From Defluviitaleaceae bacterium (lineage in GTDB: Bacteria; Bacillota; Clostridia; Lachnospirales; WQUN01), in NCBI GenBank assembly GCA_009781725.1, contig WQVF01000004.1, positions 1 to 64,000 on the forward strand: DNA of 64,000 nucleotides. The letters run 5' to 3'. A program made the translations under genes and the position numbers. Below are positions 24,657 through 35,128 of the stretch, in pieces. The first letter of the stretch is position 1; every line of letters begins with the position of its first letter. The notes below the pieces were generated by a model. That model was not told the DNA's origin. It searched no databases and saw only the letters and a list, made by a program, of their open reading frames with translations.

Positions 24657-27600
24657 ATGAGGTACATAAAAAGCAATCACAGTGGGGAACTTCGTGTGCA
24701 CTACAAACGCATATTAATACTTTTTTCAGTTATTATACTGGTGGCGACTGCCATTACATTTGCATTAACAGGCTTTTACGAATATGAAGATTATGAGCCA
24801 TACTATGTAAAGAATATTTATGTAGAAATTGATGGGTACGGTAATGTATCACTAACGCCATATGATGTAGACTATGATATTTGGCATGAAGCGGGTGCCA
24901 TTAATATCATACTACGGTCTAGGGTTAACGAGGAAGATATTAGTATTGCTATACCAGATGGCTGGGAGTATCTAATTGGCACAGACCGAGAGTACGATTA
25001 TATGCATTGGTATGGATACAATACTGAAACATATGAGTATGCCACAAACCAGGAACCATACACTCAAATGTACCATTCCTATGGCACATTTGAAACACAT
25101 TACCATGTAGCAGAAGCATATGGTGAATACGAAGCATATTATGGTGACGAAGCTGTATCTGAAGAACATTACGATGAAAACAAGGACTACATCATTATAA
25201 CAATAACACCCTCAGGAGGGGTAATCGGATATGGCCTAGTACCATTTAGCTCAGGCATTTTTGTTCATTTTAACTCTAATGGTGCTAATCCTATGCCAGA
25301 TGGTTCGCAGGCTCGTGAGGTACAAGAAGGCTCATTCACTGTCGGGGCTGGTGGTATGCCCATTCTCCCAGGCGGAGGGCCTCTAGGGAATGTTCAGTTT
25401 ATGTCCTGGAATTTTCAACAGGATGGTATGGGGCAAGTATTTGATCATGATACCCCAATTACCCAAGACACAACCGTGTATGCCCAGTGGGGTTACTTGG
25501 TAACATTTAGCGACGGTAATCCAACACTAAACATGCCACCTAATACTCATCCTCTTCATCCTACGTACCCAGGTAATCCTACATTCCATGGGCCACGACT
25601 TGTCCCTATTGGCGGATTTTCATTTCAAACAGCAAACGCCCAGTTCGACTGGGTTAATATAGCTTGGCCTAATCCACCAACCAAACCAGGTCATACCTTT
25701 ACCGGCTGGGATATTATAGAGCCAGGATCCGGCTCTGGTGGACTTGGTACTCCCGCAACCCCATTTACCGGCACTACTGTTATTACCAATGTTACAGAGC
25801 TGTGGGCACGATGGACGTTAAACCCAATACCTACGGTAACATTTGACCCCCAAGGCGGAGTATTGGGTAGTAATCTCACCGGTGGCGCGGCACAATCCTT
25901 AACGCGTCAGTCTTTTGTAGGTATGACCGTTTTCCAATCATCCGGTGTCCCCCCATCACTACTTACACAGCGTCCCAATACCAGTACCGCATGGCCTCGT
26001 TCTGCACCGCAAATACTACCAGGGCCGGGTCAAAGTAATATGACATTGGCAAACTGGTGGACACAGCCAGGAGGGTGGGCTACAGCAGGTAATACTTACT
26101 GGTCAGGACCCGGTGCTGCAAATACTTATCAGACCGCTGCTGTATGGCATCCTTATAACCTGGCACATTACGCCATTGTTGATAATGATATTACCGTTTA
26201 TGCCAACTGGGTATTTAGAATGCACTTCCATCCTAATGGCGGGCGTGTTGTTGGGCAAGTTGGCGGCAATTGGCATTTTTGGTCACCATATGATCGTTGG
26301 GATTGGAACTTCCGCGATATGCCTGTTACCACACCTGCCGCGGAAAGAACGGTAGGCAATTCCAGGGTTTATAGAAATGGGCACTTTGTGCAAGGTTTAC
26401 CCGATGACCCAATGGAGGGGCCTACAACTATCCATATATTTGCAGGTTGGTGGAGTCACCCGGTAGAAGCTTATATCCCAATAGGCTCGGAACCGGCGGG
26501 TGTGTATCAGATTACAAATGCCACACCACTTACCGGAAACAGAACTGTATATGCCCGCTGGCTTATCCCCGGAGGGGGGACTCCAGTTAACATAGCCTTT
26601 AATGTTGCCCAAAATGGGGGTAACTGGCCGGTACACAATAGCCCAGGAGTGATGGTTGGCAATCTAAACCACAATATCACCCGCGTTGTAGGGCAAATTT
26701 ACAGACCATACTTGCCTGAAAGAGCCGGTCACATGTTTTACGGTTGGTTCCCCAACCCCGATGGCACTGGTGAACGCTTTACTCGCCATATATTATCAAC
26801 TACCCCGGATACGTTGTACGCAGTATTTTTACCCTATGTTCGTGTAGTATTTGACCTGCAATACGGCGTTGCTAATGACTATCCCCAAACAGTCTGCGCT
26901 AACGCCGTGGCTCTTGAGCGCAGGGTGCCTATTGGGCGTACATTGGATGAGTTTATCCCTCTGTGGCACAGTGGTGACATTGGTATAGTGCTTCCGTCAA
27001 CGCCTCCGGGAGGAACACCTGTACGCACTCCATGGTATGGATATTTTGCTACATGGCGGCTTCATTGGTGGGTTGTCACCAGGCCTCACCATGAAGTACA
27101 TGATCGCGACTGGGGCTCTCGCTATTCTTCCCATTGGAATACGACATATGACGGTAGCGGCGGTACTGATGCCATCTTTACAGGAAATACGCCTGTTTGG
27201 GATCCGGGTGGTGGTTATCTTAGGGTTTACGCACAGTGGAGGGCTCAAGTTGTATTTATTGCTAATCCTCCCGGCTTCTCTATGGAGCGTTGGGCTAGTG
27301 TTGCAATAGGACATTCATTTAATAGCCATATGACCCATCCGCATAGTCCGGGGAGGCCTGCGCCGGTATTTCCGACACTGGCAACTTGGCCTGAACTTTC
27401 CGTTGTTCCACATGCACTTCTTGGATGGAATACCGCAGCTGATGGGTCAGGAACTTGGTTTACACCCGAGACCATAGTAAGCCGTAACGCGGCAAACCCA
27501 TCATATCCCGGGGTAGGCGGTATAGGTAATCCCCTTATTCTTTATGCTATATGGTCTGACTATGTAGTTTTTAATCATGGTGCCGCCCCGCCATCGGTAA

Positions 27601-29429
27601 TACTTCCCCATCATCAATATAGGTCGGTTTCGCCTCTTGGCCAGCCGCTATCTGCCGGTGTCAGCCCCATTGCTGGTCCTGGAGGTACTTTTCCAACAGG
27701 TATACCTGTCCCGGCACCGGTATGGTCAGAGCATGAGTTTATAGGCTGGAATACACAGCGTGACGGTTTTGGCGTTTGGGTAACAAACACATTCCAAGTT
27801 GTAAGACCGATACAAGTCTATGCGATATGGAATGCGACTGTTATATTCAACGCGACAGGGGGCACGGTTGTCGAAACTCAAGGCCAACCGGCGCGTGGGC
27901 TAACATCGCCAGTAACTGTGCGAGCCCTTACCGAAATAGGGCGAGATGGTTCTAATCCGCTGTTAATAGGCCCCCAACCAATGGCCCATTTAGATCCTCA
28001 GCGTCCTCACGTCCGAGGCCCTTGGGAGTTTGTACATTGGAACACCCACAGATGGGGTTTGCTTAACGACACAGGATATATATACACATATTACAACCGG
28101 ATTGTACCCCATAACATGAACCTGTATGCACAGTGGCAAACAAATGTTATCTTTGATTTGGATGGCGGTAATATAGAAGGCAATCCGGCAGATGTAACAC
28201 GCACCGCCGTACCAGAGCTATCTATTATGGACAACCGCCCAGTAGGGCAGGGTATGCCCCCAGACCCTGTAAGACAATATTATACATTCGTGGGCTGGGA
28301 GCGGGAGATATGGTGCACTATAGAGGATGACTATATCTGGGTTCCCTTTACAGGGCAATGTGAGATAAACGAGCCGAATATACTGGTTGTGGCACGTTGG
28401 GTAAGAAACTTGATTCCTTTTGAATTTATTAAAACAAATGATGGATTTTATTTCGATGGAATAAATCTGGAACCGCTAGCTGGCGCAGTGTTTAGCCTAT
28501 GGCGGCAAGTTGATACCAGTGGCGTGATTACATGGCAACAAGTTGAAATCAATCCAGGTGCGGTTTTCCCCGCCAGTGTTTATGAGTTGGCAAGTGCCCC
28601 TGTTACTGGGGCTGTAGGGCTTATGCTTACACATGATTCCGTATATCGTTTACGAGAAATATCCGTACCAGCTCCGTTTAGTCTCCCACCAGATGGACAT
28701 TACTGGGAGATTACAACCGGTACATCAAGTGTAACCAGTATAACTCGCATCCATCCAGATGCCGCTCTTATTTATCGTATCCCAGAACTTAGATTTAGCG
28801 ACGATGTTTGGCGTTTGGCAAATATGCGCGATGTAGTCTTCCGTTTCCATAAAACTGATTGGGGGCTTTACGCAAACGAAGGCCATCCAAACCACCCATG
28901 GGAGTTTTTGCTGGCAGGCGCGCAGTTTAGGATGTTCCGTTTTATTGGCACAAGCCTTGGTGTAGGTGAGCAAGTCATATTTAATGCAGACGGTACTCTA
29001 GCCGACCCCACGCGCTGGGAGGAAATTACTCAGCATCTAAACCGTACAACAAGCACAGGGTTAACAGGTGCAGGCCAATATATTAGATATGATATAGACC
29101 CAAGGTATGTGTATCATATTGTAGAGTCTGTATCCCCGCCAGGATATGCACCGCCGTGGGGACAGTGGCGGATTAATGTAGTGCACGTTGCGTCGACTGG
29201 ATTAGTGACCCAAGTAGTAACAATTGGCGACTCATTTACACCTGGCTTTATACAAGTCCCCACAGTTACAAATTACTGGTTTGTAGGCAACAGACCTCAG
29301 CTTGAGCTTCCTCTGACAGGCGGTGATGGTGTTTCGACTTTTACCATGGCAGCAGGGTTTTCGATTGTGTGTATAGCAGGCGCAATATTATTTATGTTTA
29401 TTGCTAAGAAGAAACATAGGAATAAGTAA
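24657..29429 (+). CDS. Large LPXTG cell-wall protein with InlB-type repeats and SpaA-like domains
   Basis: A 1590-residue surface protein. Residues near 18-38 form a hydrophobic export signal after a basic start. The body contains about ten irregular modules of roughly 80-130 residues, each ending in VYAQW/LYAIW/VYARW and reopening with VTF/VIF-x-GG, the pattern of InlB B-repeats (Flg_new / Listeria-Bacteroides repeat). Before the end are two SpaA-like prealbumin domains (FEFIKTND... and FRFHKTDW...). The sorting signal is complete: LPLTG at 1551-1555, a hydrophobic stretch, and tail KKKHRNK. It is thus attached to peptidoglycan by a sortase, none of which is encoded here. The chosen ATG follows AGGGGTG; a GTG at 24648 is an alternative. 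It is likely an adhesin or matrix protein. Confidence 0.88.
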   Translation: MRYIKSNHSGELRVHYKRILILFSVIILVATAITFALTGFYEYEDYEPYYVKNIYVEIDGYGNVSLTPYDVDYDIWHEAGAINIILRSRVNEEDISIAIPDGWEYLIGTDREYDYMHWYGYNTETYEYATNQEPYTQMYHSYGTFETHYHVAEAYGEYEAYYGDEAVSEEHYDENKDYIIITITPSGGVIGYGLVPFSSGIFVHFNSNGANPMPDGSQAREVQEGSFTVGAGGMPILPGGGPLGNVQFMSWNFQQDGMGQVFDHDTPITQDTTVYAQWGYLVTFSDGNPTLNMPPNTHPLHPTYPGNPTFHGPRLVPIGGFSFQTANAQFDWVNIAWPNPPTKPGHTFTGWDIIEPGSGSGGLGTPATPFTGTTVITNVTELWARWTLNPIPTVTFDPQGGVLGSNLTGGAAQSLTRQSFVGMTVFQSSGVPPSLLTQRPNTSTAWPRSAPQILPGPGQSNMTLANWWTQPGGWATAGNTYWSGPGAANTYQTAAVWHPYNLAHYAIVDNDITVYANWVFRMHFHPNGGRVVGQVGGNWHFWSPYDRWDWNFRDMPVTTPAAERTVGNSRVYRNGHFVQGLPDDPMEGPTTIHIFAGWWSHPVEAYIPIGSEPAGVYQITNATPLTGNRTVYARWLIPGGGTPVNIAFNVAQNGGNWPVHNSPGVMVGNLNHNITRVVGQIYRPYLPERAGHMFYGWFPNPDGTGERFTRHILSTTPDTLYAVFLPYVRVVFDLQYGVANDYPQTVCANAVALERRVPIGRTLDEFIPLWHSGDIGIVLPSTPPGGTPVRTPWYGYFATWRLHWWVVTRPHHEVHDRDWGSRYSSHWNTTYDGSGGTDAIFTGNTPVWDPGGGYLRVYAQWRAQVVFIANPPGFSMERWASVAIGHSFNSHMTHPHSPGRPAPVFPTLATWPELSVVPHALLGWNTAADGSGTWFTPETIVSRNAANPSYPGVGGIGNPLILYAIWSDYVVFNHGAAPPSVILPHHQYRSVSPLGQPLSAGVSPIAGPGGTFPTGIPVPAPVWSEHEFIGWNTQRDGFGVWVTNTFQVVRPIQVYAIWNATVIFNATGGTVVETQGQPARGLTSPVTVRALTEIGRDGSNPLLIGPQPMAHLDPQRPHVRGPWEFVHWNTHRWGLLNDTGYIYTYYNRIVPHNMNLYAQWQTNVIFDLDGGNIEGNPADVTRTAVPELSIMDNRPVGQGMPPDPVRQYYTFVGWEREIWCTIEDDYIWVPFTGQCEINEPNILVVARWVRNLIPFEFIKTNDGFYFDGINLEPLAGAVFSLWRQVDTSGVITWQQVEINPGAVFPASVYELASAPVTGAVGLMLTHDSVYRLREISVPAPFSLPPDGHYWEITTGTSSVTSITRIHPDAALIYRIPELRFSDDVWRLANMRDVVFRFHKTDWGLYANEGHPNHPWEFLLAGAQFRMFRFIGTSLGVGEQVIFNADGTLADPTRWEEITQHLNRTTSTGLTGAGQYIRYDIDPRYVYHIVESVSPPGYAPPWGQWRINVVHVASTGLVTQVVTIGDSFTPGFIQVPTVTNYWFVGNRPQLELPLTGGDGVSTFTMAAGFSIVCIAGAILFMFIAKKKHRNK

Positions 29430-29452
29430 GCTCGTTTAGTACTTTCCTTCAC

Positions 29453-29499
29453 AAAAAAGACTGACGCGAACTTTATGGGTTCATCATCAGTCTTTTTTG
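29453..29499 (+). terminator. Terminator of the LPXTG gene
   Basis: Stem AAAAAAGACTGA / TCAGTCTTTTTT with a 22-nt loop. It works on either strand, and separates the surface protein from the cluster downstream. Confidence 0.82.
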
Positions 29500-29535
29500 C
29501 TAACAACGCAACTGTAATGGCTCCCGAATATCCAC

Positions 29536-29653
29536 TATAGTGAAATAATTCGAAATCGGTCTCGCCTGTCGCGGCAAAATCGCCCTAAAACGCCTTATTT
29601 CGGCGTTTCAGGGTGCCGCTCGGGCGAGACCGTTTCTCATTGATTTCACTATA
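29536..29653. repeat. TATA-ended palindromic element, copy 2 (118 bp)
   Basis: Same length and sequence as the copy at 18710-18827 apart from one base (GCGGC for GCGAC), with termini TATAGTGAAAT / ATTTCACTATA. It lies just after the LPXTG terminator. Confidence 0.85.
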
Positions 29654-30011
29654 TGTCTTAATCTTTGGCAGAAGCAGTTGATTGGACCAATAAAATAGAG
29701 CTTGCTGAACCGCCCGAAAACGCTTCACACACTCTAATCTTAAATTTATAGCACAACAACGTAACGGCTCGATTGAGAAATCACTCGGGTCTTTTTATAG
29801 AAAAATACTTGTCCTAACAACAGAGCTCTGGACGGTGACATAATACGTGGCTTGCTAGAAATGGCTAAATACTATGATGATTATGCACTCCTGCCACAAG
29901 CCATACAAACCCATATATTTCAAATACCATTCAAAATAATATGCTAATGCTTTGGGGACTATATTCTATATAAAAATAGTAACAGTCGGGCATTTTGGAG
30001 TTGAGAGCAAT
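29654..30011. other. Non-coding stretch before the surface-polymer cluster
   Basis: About 350 bp without a convincing gene. A plus-strand fragment from about 29824 reads ALDGDIIRGLLEMAKYYDDYALL, which may be a remnant of a decayed gene that I do not recognise. No clear -35/-10 pair is seen for the VTC gene, although AT-rich sequence lies at 29925-29975. Confidence 0.4.
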
Positions 30012-30707
30012 ATGGAAGAAGTTCTAAGGCAGGAGAAGAAATATCTTATAGGCTTTGATAGGTACTATTATCTATCCCGTCAATTGTCCCGCATACTTGA
30101 GGAAGATACACATAGTAGTGGGGATGGATATCTGATTCGCTCCTTATACTTTGATGATATAGATGATACAGATTATGAGGAAAAAATAAACGGTGTGGAG
30201 GTACGTAAAAAGATACGGCTACGCAACTATGGCCCAAGTTCTGACGTAGCTAAGTTGGAACTAAAGCAGAAGCAGGGCCAGTGGCAAAAAAAGCGCTCAT
30301 TACCGCTGGATAAGGAAAAAGCCCTTGATCTTATATATGGCAATTATTCGGTATTGCTTGAGTGTAAATCAGATTTTGCAGACGAGTGCTTTGGCATTAT
30401 GAGTATGCGCTGCTACCGGCCTAAGGCCGTTGTGACATATAACCGTAAAGTATATGTTGCAAAAGAAAACGAAACGCGTATAACCTTTGACCACAATATT
30501 AGGGGGTCGGAGTCTTTCTTCGATATTTTTTCTAATAATTTGGTAGAAAATCCGATATTTGATTCATATATGGTCGTGCTTGAGGTCAAATACAATAATT
30601 TTTTGCTTAGTTATATTAAAGACATAATCCAGTCCAGCAACGAAAGCGAACGGGCTATCAGCAAATACTGCTTAGGACGGCCTCTTCTTGATAATTATTA
30701 TTGGTAG
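30012..30707 (+). CDS. VTC-domain protein (polyphosphate polymerase-like)
   Basis: A 231-residue protein from ATG 30012; an upstream in-frame TTG at 29952 is less likely. It begins RQEKKYLIG and contains RSLYFDD, then KIRLRNYG, LELKQKQG, TYNRKVY and VLEVKYN, the basic and acidic strands of the VTC/CYTH-like tunnel fold. In yeast, VTC makes polyphosphate from ATP. Bacterial homologues are commonly found next to DUF4956 and CotH genes, as here, and may use phosphates in a surface or spore-coat role. It is soluble. The next gene starts 81 bp downstream. Confidence 0.85.
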   Translation: MEEVLRQEKKYLIGFDRYYYLSRQLSRILEEDTHSSGDGYLIRSLYFDDIDDTDYEEKINGVEVRKKIRLRNYGPSSDVAKLELKQKQGQWQKKRSLPLDKEKALDLIYGNYSVLLECKSDFADECFGIMSMRCYRPKAVVTYNRKVYVAKENETRITFDHNIRGSESFFDIFSNNLVENPIFDSYMVVLEVKYNNFLLSYIKDIIQSSNESERAISKYCLGRPLLDNYYW

Positions 30708-30788
30708 TGTGGATTAGGTCAAACATAAAATAACCAGAATACAACCATACTATTTTTGCGTATAACAGCTTGTCGAATGGAGACTAAT

Positions 30789-31466
30789 ATGACTGGTGCA
30801 TTAAGAGATCTTGTAAATCAAAGTGGTAATCTAACGCTTCAGGAAATTGCTATCCGTATAGCCATCGCGTCTGTATTAAGCATGGTAATTTACGTCTCGT
30901 ATTGGTATACGCATACGGGTACATCTTACAGCGGTAAGTTTAATGTCTCGTTGGTTACAATAACCATTTTGACCTGTACTGTCATGACGGTTATTGGTAA
31001 TAACATAGCCTTGTCCCTTGGTATGGCCGGAGCATTGTCCATTGTGCGTTTCCGTACTGCGATAAAGGACTCCAGAGATACGGCATATATTTTTTGGTCG
31101 GTTATTGTTGGGTTATGTAGCGGTGTTGCCGACTTCTGGACTGCGGTTTTTGGTAGTGTTGCAGTGTTTGTAGTACTGCTGATAATGGGCAAAGTCCGCA
31201 ACGAAAATAGGATTTTGCTTATTATAAAAGGCAATCGTAGCCTTGAGAAAGATATCGAAGGGACTGTGTTTACGTTTTTTAACAGGAAAGCACTTTTGCG
31301 GGTAAAAAATACAACAGTTGAGTCATTAGAGCTGATATACGAACTTGATAGGCACACATATAACCTTGCTTATAAAGGAGGAAAAAGCATTACACAACTC
31401 TTATACGAAAAAGAAGGTATGGCATACGTAAACGTCGTTACCCAAAACGATGAAATAAGCGGGTGA
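30789..31466 (+). CDS. DUF4956 membrane protein
   Basis: A 225-residue protein from ATG 30789, after GGAGA. Four hydrophobic segments lie in the first 130 residues (from about 19, 53, 72 and 110), and there is the conserved ALSIVRFRTAIKDSRDTAYIFWS block of DUF4956. The C-terminal 90 residues are soluble and cytosolic. The family nearly always travels with VTC proteins and may be a channel or partner for the polymer or phosphate; this is inference from context. The CotH gene follows 4 bp later. Confidence 0.85.
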   Translation: MTGALRDLVNQSGNLTLQEIAIRIAIASVLSMVIYVSYWYTHTGTSYSGKFNVSLVTITILTCTVMTVIGNNIALSLGMAGALSIVRFRTAIKDSRDTAYIFWSVIVGLCSGVADFWTAVFGSVAVFVVLLIMGKVRNENRILLIIKGNRSLEKDIEGTVFTFFNRKALLRVKNTTVESLELIYELDRHTYNLAYKGGKSITQLLYEKEGMAYVNVVTQNDEISG

Positions 31467-31470
31467 TTTC

Positions 31471-33024
31471 ATGCGAAAAAGCATTGTTGATTATGTCGGT
31501 TCTTTTATTGTGATAATAATTGCAATTTTGATTTTTCTATATTTTGGCAGGACGGGTCACTCAACAAGATATCATCAGCATATGAGAAGCCCCAGTGAGG
31601 TCGATCTACATGTATGCACACGTTGCAGCCAGGATGTTTTCTTGTGTACACATCTACCAATAATATCAATTGATACCAATAATCAGGATATTCCAGGTCG
31701 CCCTCTTGGGTTTGGCATGGAAAATACCTCATGGGAAATGCGGAACACATTTCACACAACCCCTGAGGGTGAAACGGAAATATTAGCCCACATAACTGTA
31801 ATAGATAACACTAACGACTGGAACCATCTTACCGATACTCCCGCATTTGAATCATTGGCCGCTATGCGCCTACGTGGTAACTCGTCTCGTTTTTTTGACA
31901 AACCAAATTATCGCATACGCCTTGTTGATGAAAACGGTTACAATAATCGGTTGCCACTGCTTGGTATAGAACCGGGTCACGAATGGGCACTACATGGTCC
32001 CTTTTTAGACAAAACACTAATGCGAAACTATATGTGGATGAATATCGCCGCAGATGTAATAAGAGGGCCATTTGTGCCTAATGTGCGTTTTTTTGAGCTG
32101 ATATTAAACGGGGAATATCAAGGGCTTTATGTGCTTATTGAAACTTTAAGGGTAGAGCCTAACCGCATAAGTTTAAACCGATACAGGTCAGGTATGCCTG
32201 AGACTAGTTACCTTTTTCGCATTGAATGGAACCGGCATTCCTACAGAAATATAGAAATCTTTAGCGGGTACACACTAAGGCTTGAAAGAGAGAGTATAGT
32301 TGAGCTTTTGTACCCTACGTATTTAAACCATAGTGAAAGAGTGCGAAATTATGTTATGGGTAGCATAAACTCTTTAGAGCGTTTTTTGTATTCATCAGAA
32401 ATGCTACACGACCCACGCTCTATTGAAGGATACATTGACATCAACTCCTTTGTAGACTTTTTTATCATTAACGATTTCATAGGCAATAATGACCTATTTG
32501 CAGGCTCTACCTATTTCCATAAAGACATAAGGGGTAGACTTATTGCAGGACCAGTATGGGACTTTAACAATATATTTGATAATTTTTTCTTAATAATGCC
32601 CGTAGACGAATTTTATCTTAACGGACGTGGCTGGTTTGATAGGTTGTTTATGTCACCATATTTCACAGAACAGGTAGTACGCCGCTGGAATAATTTAAGG
32701 CAAAATATCTTGTCAGAAGAAAGACTTGTAAACTATATGGACGAAGTAGTCGAATGGCTTGGTAGTGCCATCGACCGTAATTTTGACATATGGGGATACA
32801 GTTTTGATTATAGAAATTTAAGCACCAGCTCACGCCGTTTCCCAAGACCGGAAGAGCGGCTTGAAGGACTCACAGAAGCGGACCTTAATCCGTCTAGCTT
32901 TGAAGAGGCTATGGAGCAGAAGCGTGACTTCATGGTAGAACGCGGTCGATGGATGGACAAGCATATAGATATGCTGCAGCAATATAGTCACCCCTCCAGA
33001 CATGCGTTGTGGCATTTGCCTTAG
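31471..33024 (+). CDS. CotH kinase family protein, membrane-anchored
   Basis: A 517-residue protein. It has an uncleaved or signal-type hydrophobic segment at residues 9-26, so the main domain is outside the cell. CotH signatures follow: RLRGNSSRFFDKPNYRIRL, ALHGPFLDKTLMRNYM, GLYVLIE, and later GPVWDFNN, whose D is part of the metal/ATP site. Bacillus CotH phosphorylates spore-coat proteins; other homologues are exported and may modify surface proteins. A CTRC motif lies near residue 49. It overlaps neither neighbour but lies 4 and 18 bp from them. Confidence 0.87.
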   Translation: MRKSIVDYVGSFIVIIIAILIFLYFGRTGHSTRYHQHMRSPSEVDLHVCTRCSQDVFLCTHLPIISIDTNNQDIPGRPLGFGMENTSWEMRNTFHTTPEGETEILAHITVIDNTNDWNHLTDTPAFESLAAMRLRGNSSRFFDKPNYRIRLVDENGYNNRLPLLGIEPGHEWALHGPFLDKTLMRNYMWMNIAADVIRGPFVPNVRFFELILNGEYQGLYVLIETLRVEPNRISLNRYRSGMPETSYLFRIEWNRHSYRNIEIFSGYTLRLERESIVELLYPTYLNHSERVRNYVMGSINSLERFLYSSEMLHDPRSIEGYIDINSFVDFFIINDFIGNNDLFAGSTYFHKDIRGRLIAGPVWDFNNIFDNFFLIMPVDEFYLNGRGWFDRLFMSPYFTEQVVRRWNNLRQNILSEERLVNYMDEVVEWLGSAIDRNFDIWGYSFDYRNLSTSSRRFPRPEERLEGLTEADLNPSSFEEAMEQKRDFMVERGRWMDKHIDMLQQYSHPSRHALWHLP

Positions 33025-33042
33025 GATTGGGGTGCGAGTGAT

Positions 33043-35127
33043 ATGCTAAAATATCTGGTTTCTGTTTTTGTCTTGATGATGCTGGCTGCCATTGCTTTTT
33101 ACGCATATTTTTATATGGGTTTTTTTATAGACTTCCGCCCTAACGCAACCGTGCATGTTGTTTTCCGCGCAGATGATAATGGTATCTATAAGGATGACAG
33201 TGAAGAACCTCTACTGCTGCGTGGTGTTGAGATTATCTCCTTTGTGCCTGGGCAGTCATATTGGGAGCTAGGTGCGAAAAAAAAGGATTACTTACGCTGG
33301 TTTGAGCAAATCGAGGATATGGGTGCTACAGTTGTGTACGCAGCCAATATAATGCATAGCAGCTTTTACGACGCGCTGTATCAGCATAATAAAACCAGTG
33401 AAAACGGTCTCATGCTTATCCAGGGTGTAGGGGATACACATTACCATACAGATAGTGAAGAATTATCACAATCGCTAAGAAAAGTCATAGATATTATACA
33501 TGGCAATAGGATTGATTTGCTTAATGAAAATGGCATACAAGTCTTTATGCGCGACATTTCCCCTTGGGTTGTTGGGTTTGTTGTTGGCGCTGAGTGGAAT
33601 CCAGATGCAATAGCCTATATCAATAACAATGTTGATATGCCGGATAGCTTCCAAGGCAGTTTTTTTAGCACCTCCGAAGACGCTAACCGGTTTGAAGCAA
33701 TGCTAGCTCAAGTGATGGATAGCGCAACAAGTTACGAAACCCGCCGCTTTAAAACGCAGCGGCCAATCAGCTTTATCGCAAATCCCCTAACCGATTTTCT
33801 TGAATATGAAATCATTTATGCAGCACAATTGCGCAAATACGTGCAAACTGATTATGAAAATATTATCCCTTCGGAAGATATGCAAGCAGGTGTATTTGCT
33901 GCTTATCGCCTTTTTCATTTTACGGATGATTTTTTGAGCCTATTAACTCCTAATCAAAAGAGTATCCTTGCCCCATTATTGGATGATTTAGATATCAATT
34001 GCAACTTTAATGGTTATTTGGATTTATTGACCCGCTATCACACAATGCCGGTAGTGGCGGTAGGATTTGGAATATCCGCTAGTCGTGTCCCGACACGTAT
34101 AGATGATACGCCTTACAACGAAAGGCAACAGGGTGAGGGTTTAGCCATGATAAGTACCCAGCTAGAAACAAAAGGCTGGGCTGGCAATATAATTTCTACC
34201 TGGCAAGACAACTGGGAAAGACGTACCTGGAACACTGCCTTTGCCACTGACCCATGGCGCAACCAATACTGGCGCAACTTGCAATCTCAAACCCAGGGGT
34301 ATGGGCTTATGTCCTTTGACCCAGGTGCCTATAGCCGCCCTGTTTTGATAGATGGCAGCCCAGATGAATGGGATGAATCTCATCTTGTTCACACAGATAA
34401 CAGTATAAGCATCTATGCCAAACAAAGTGTTGAAGGGCTTTACTTGCTGGTGCGGGGGAATAACGTAAGCCCAGGCAGTAAGATGTACTTGCCAATTATG
34501 GTAACCCCAAAGTCTGGCACATCAATCTACGAACATCTTGAATTTGCTAGGCCTTCAAATTTTCTGCTTATATTAAATGGTGAAACTAACACCCGGTTAA
34601 TGGTAAACATGCGAAGCAACGCAACATTCATGCGCTTCCATGAAGAGATAACGGGCGAAAACCCTTTTGCCTTTGTACCTTCAAGGTGGGAATCTGAGTT
34701 TGTACCAATTTTGATAGCACAACAAAACAATTTAATATTTAACCAACATGAATTGCTCACAATTACAACGCGCAGACTGTTTTCCCGGGAAACAGGGCTG
34801 CTTACGCATGGGATAAACGACCCAGCGCATGATAATTTTAATTCTCTAGCGGACTTTTGTTATGGCGATAACTTAGTTGAAATAAGGCTGCCATGGATGA
34901 TGTTAAACTTTTTTGACCCCTCCACTACGCAAGTACATGACGACTATTATGACAAATTTGGTGTCGAGGGATTACCAATAAGCGATATATATATAGGTAT
35001 TGCCCGAACTGATTCTGACTACGTAGCAATGTCGCCAGTACGACTGAAACCATGGAGAGGTAATCTGCAATTTCATGAAAGATTAAAGCTTTCATATTTC
35101 ATTATGCAAGAAGCATGGAGGCAATAA
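33043..35127 (+). CDS. Exported TIM-barrel-like protein (glycoside-hydrolase type) with C-terminal beta domain
   Basis: A 694-residue protein with an N-terminal membrane anchor (residues 4-26). The next part, LLLRGVEIISFVPGQ... then WFEQIEDMGATVVYAAN, resembles the opening of GH2/GH5-type (beta/alpha)8 barrels, and AEWNPD and WQDNWERR occupy places where catalytic acids and aromatic sugar contacts would sit. From about residue 440 (VLIDGSPDEWDES) there is a beta-rich CBM9/DOMON-like domain. I infer a glycan-binding or glycan-cleaving role with the GT2 of the cluster; the catalytic residues cannot be fixed by reading alone. It lies 18 bp after cotH and 1 bp before the next gene. Confidence 0.65.
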   Translation: MLKYLVSVFVLMMLAAIAFYAYFYMGFFIDFRPNATVHVVFRADDNGIYKDDSEEPLLLRGVEIISFVPGQSYWELGAKKKDYLRWFEQIEDMGATVVYAANIMHSSFYDALYQHNKTSENGLMLIQGVGDTHYHTDSEELSQSLRKVIDIIHGNRIDLLNENGIQVFMRDISPWVVGFVVGAEWNPDAIAYINNNVDMPDSFQGSFFSTSEDANRFEAMLAQVMDSATSYETRRFKTQRPISFIANPLTDFLEYEIIYAAQLRKYVQTDYENIIPSEDMQAGVFAAYRLFHFTDDFLSLLTPNQKSILAPLLDDLDINCNFNGYLDLLTRYHTMPVVAVGFGISASRVPTRIDDTPYNERQQGEGLAMISTQLETKGWAGNIISTWQDNWERRTWNTAFATDPWRNQYWRNLQSQTQGYGLMSFDPGAYSRPVLIDGSPDEWDESHLVHTDNSISIYAKQSVEGLYLLVRGNNVSPGSKMYLPIMVTPKSGTSIYEHLEFARPSNFLLILNGETNTRLMVNMRSNATFMRFHEEITGENPFAFVPSRWESEFVPILIAQQNNLIFNQHELLTITTRRLFSRETGLLTHGINDPAHDNFNSLADFCYGDNLVEIRLPWMMLNFFDPSTTQVHDDYYDKFGVEGLPISDIYIGIARTDSDYVAMSPVRLKPWRGNLQFHERLKLSYFIMQEAWRQ

Positions 35128-35128
35128 A

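Noticed and set aside
25440-28450. Possible tandem DNA repeats or CRISPR-like array in the large surface gene
   Set aside because: Only the protein pattern (AQW/AIW ... VTF/VIF) repeats; the DNA units differ in length and sequence, and no CRISPR array or cas gene is in the window.
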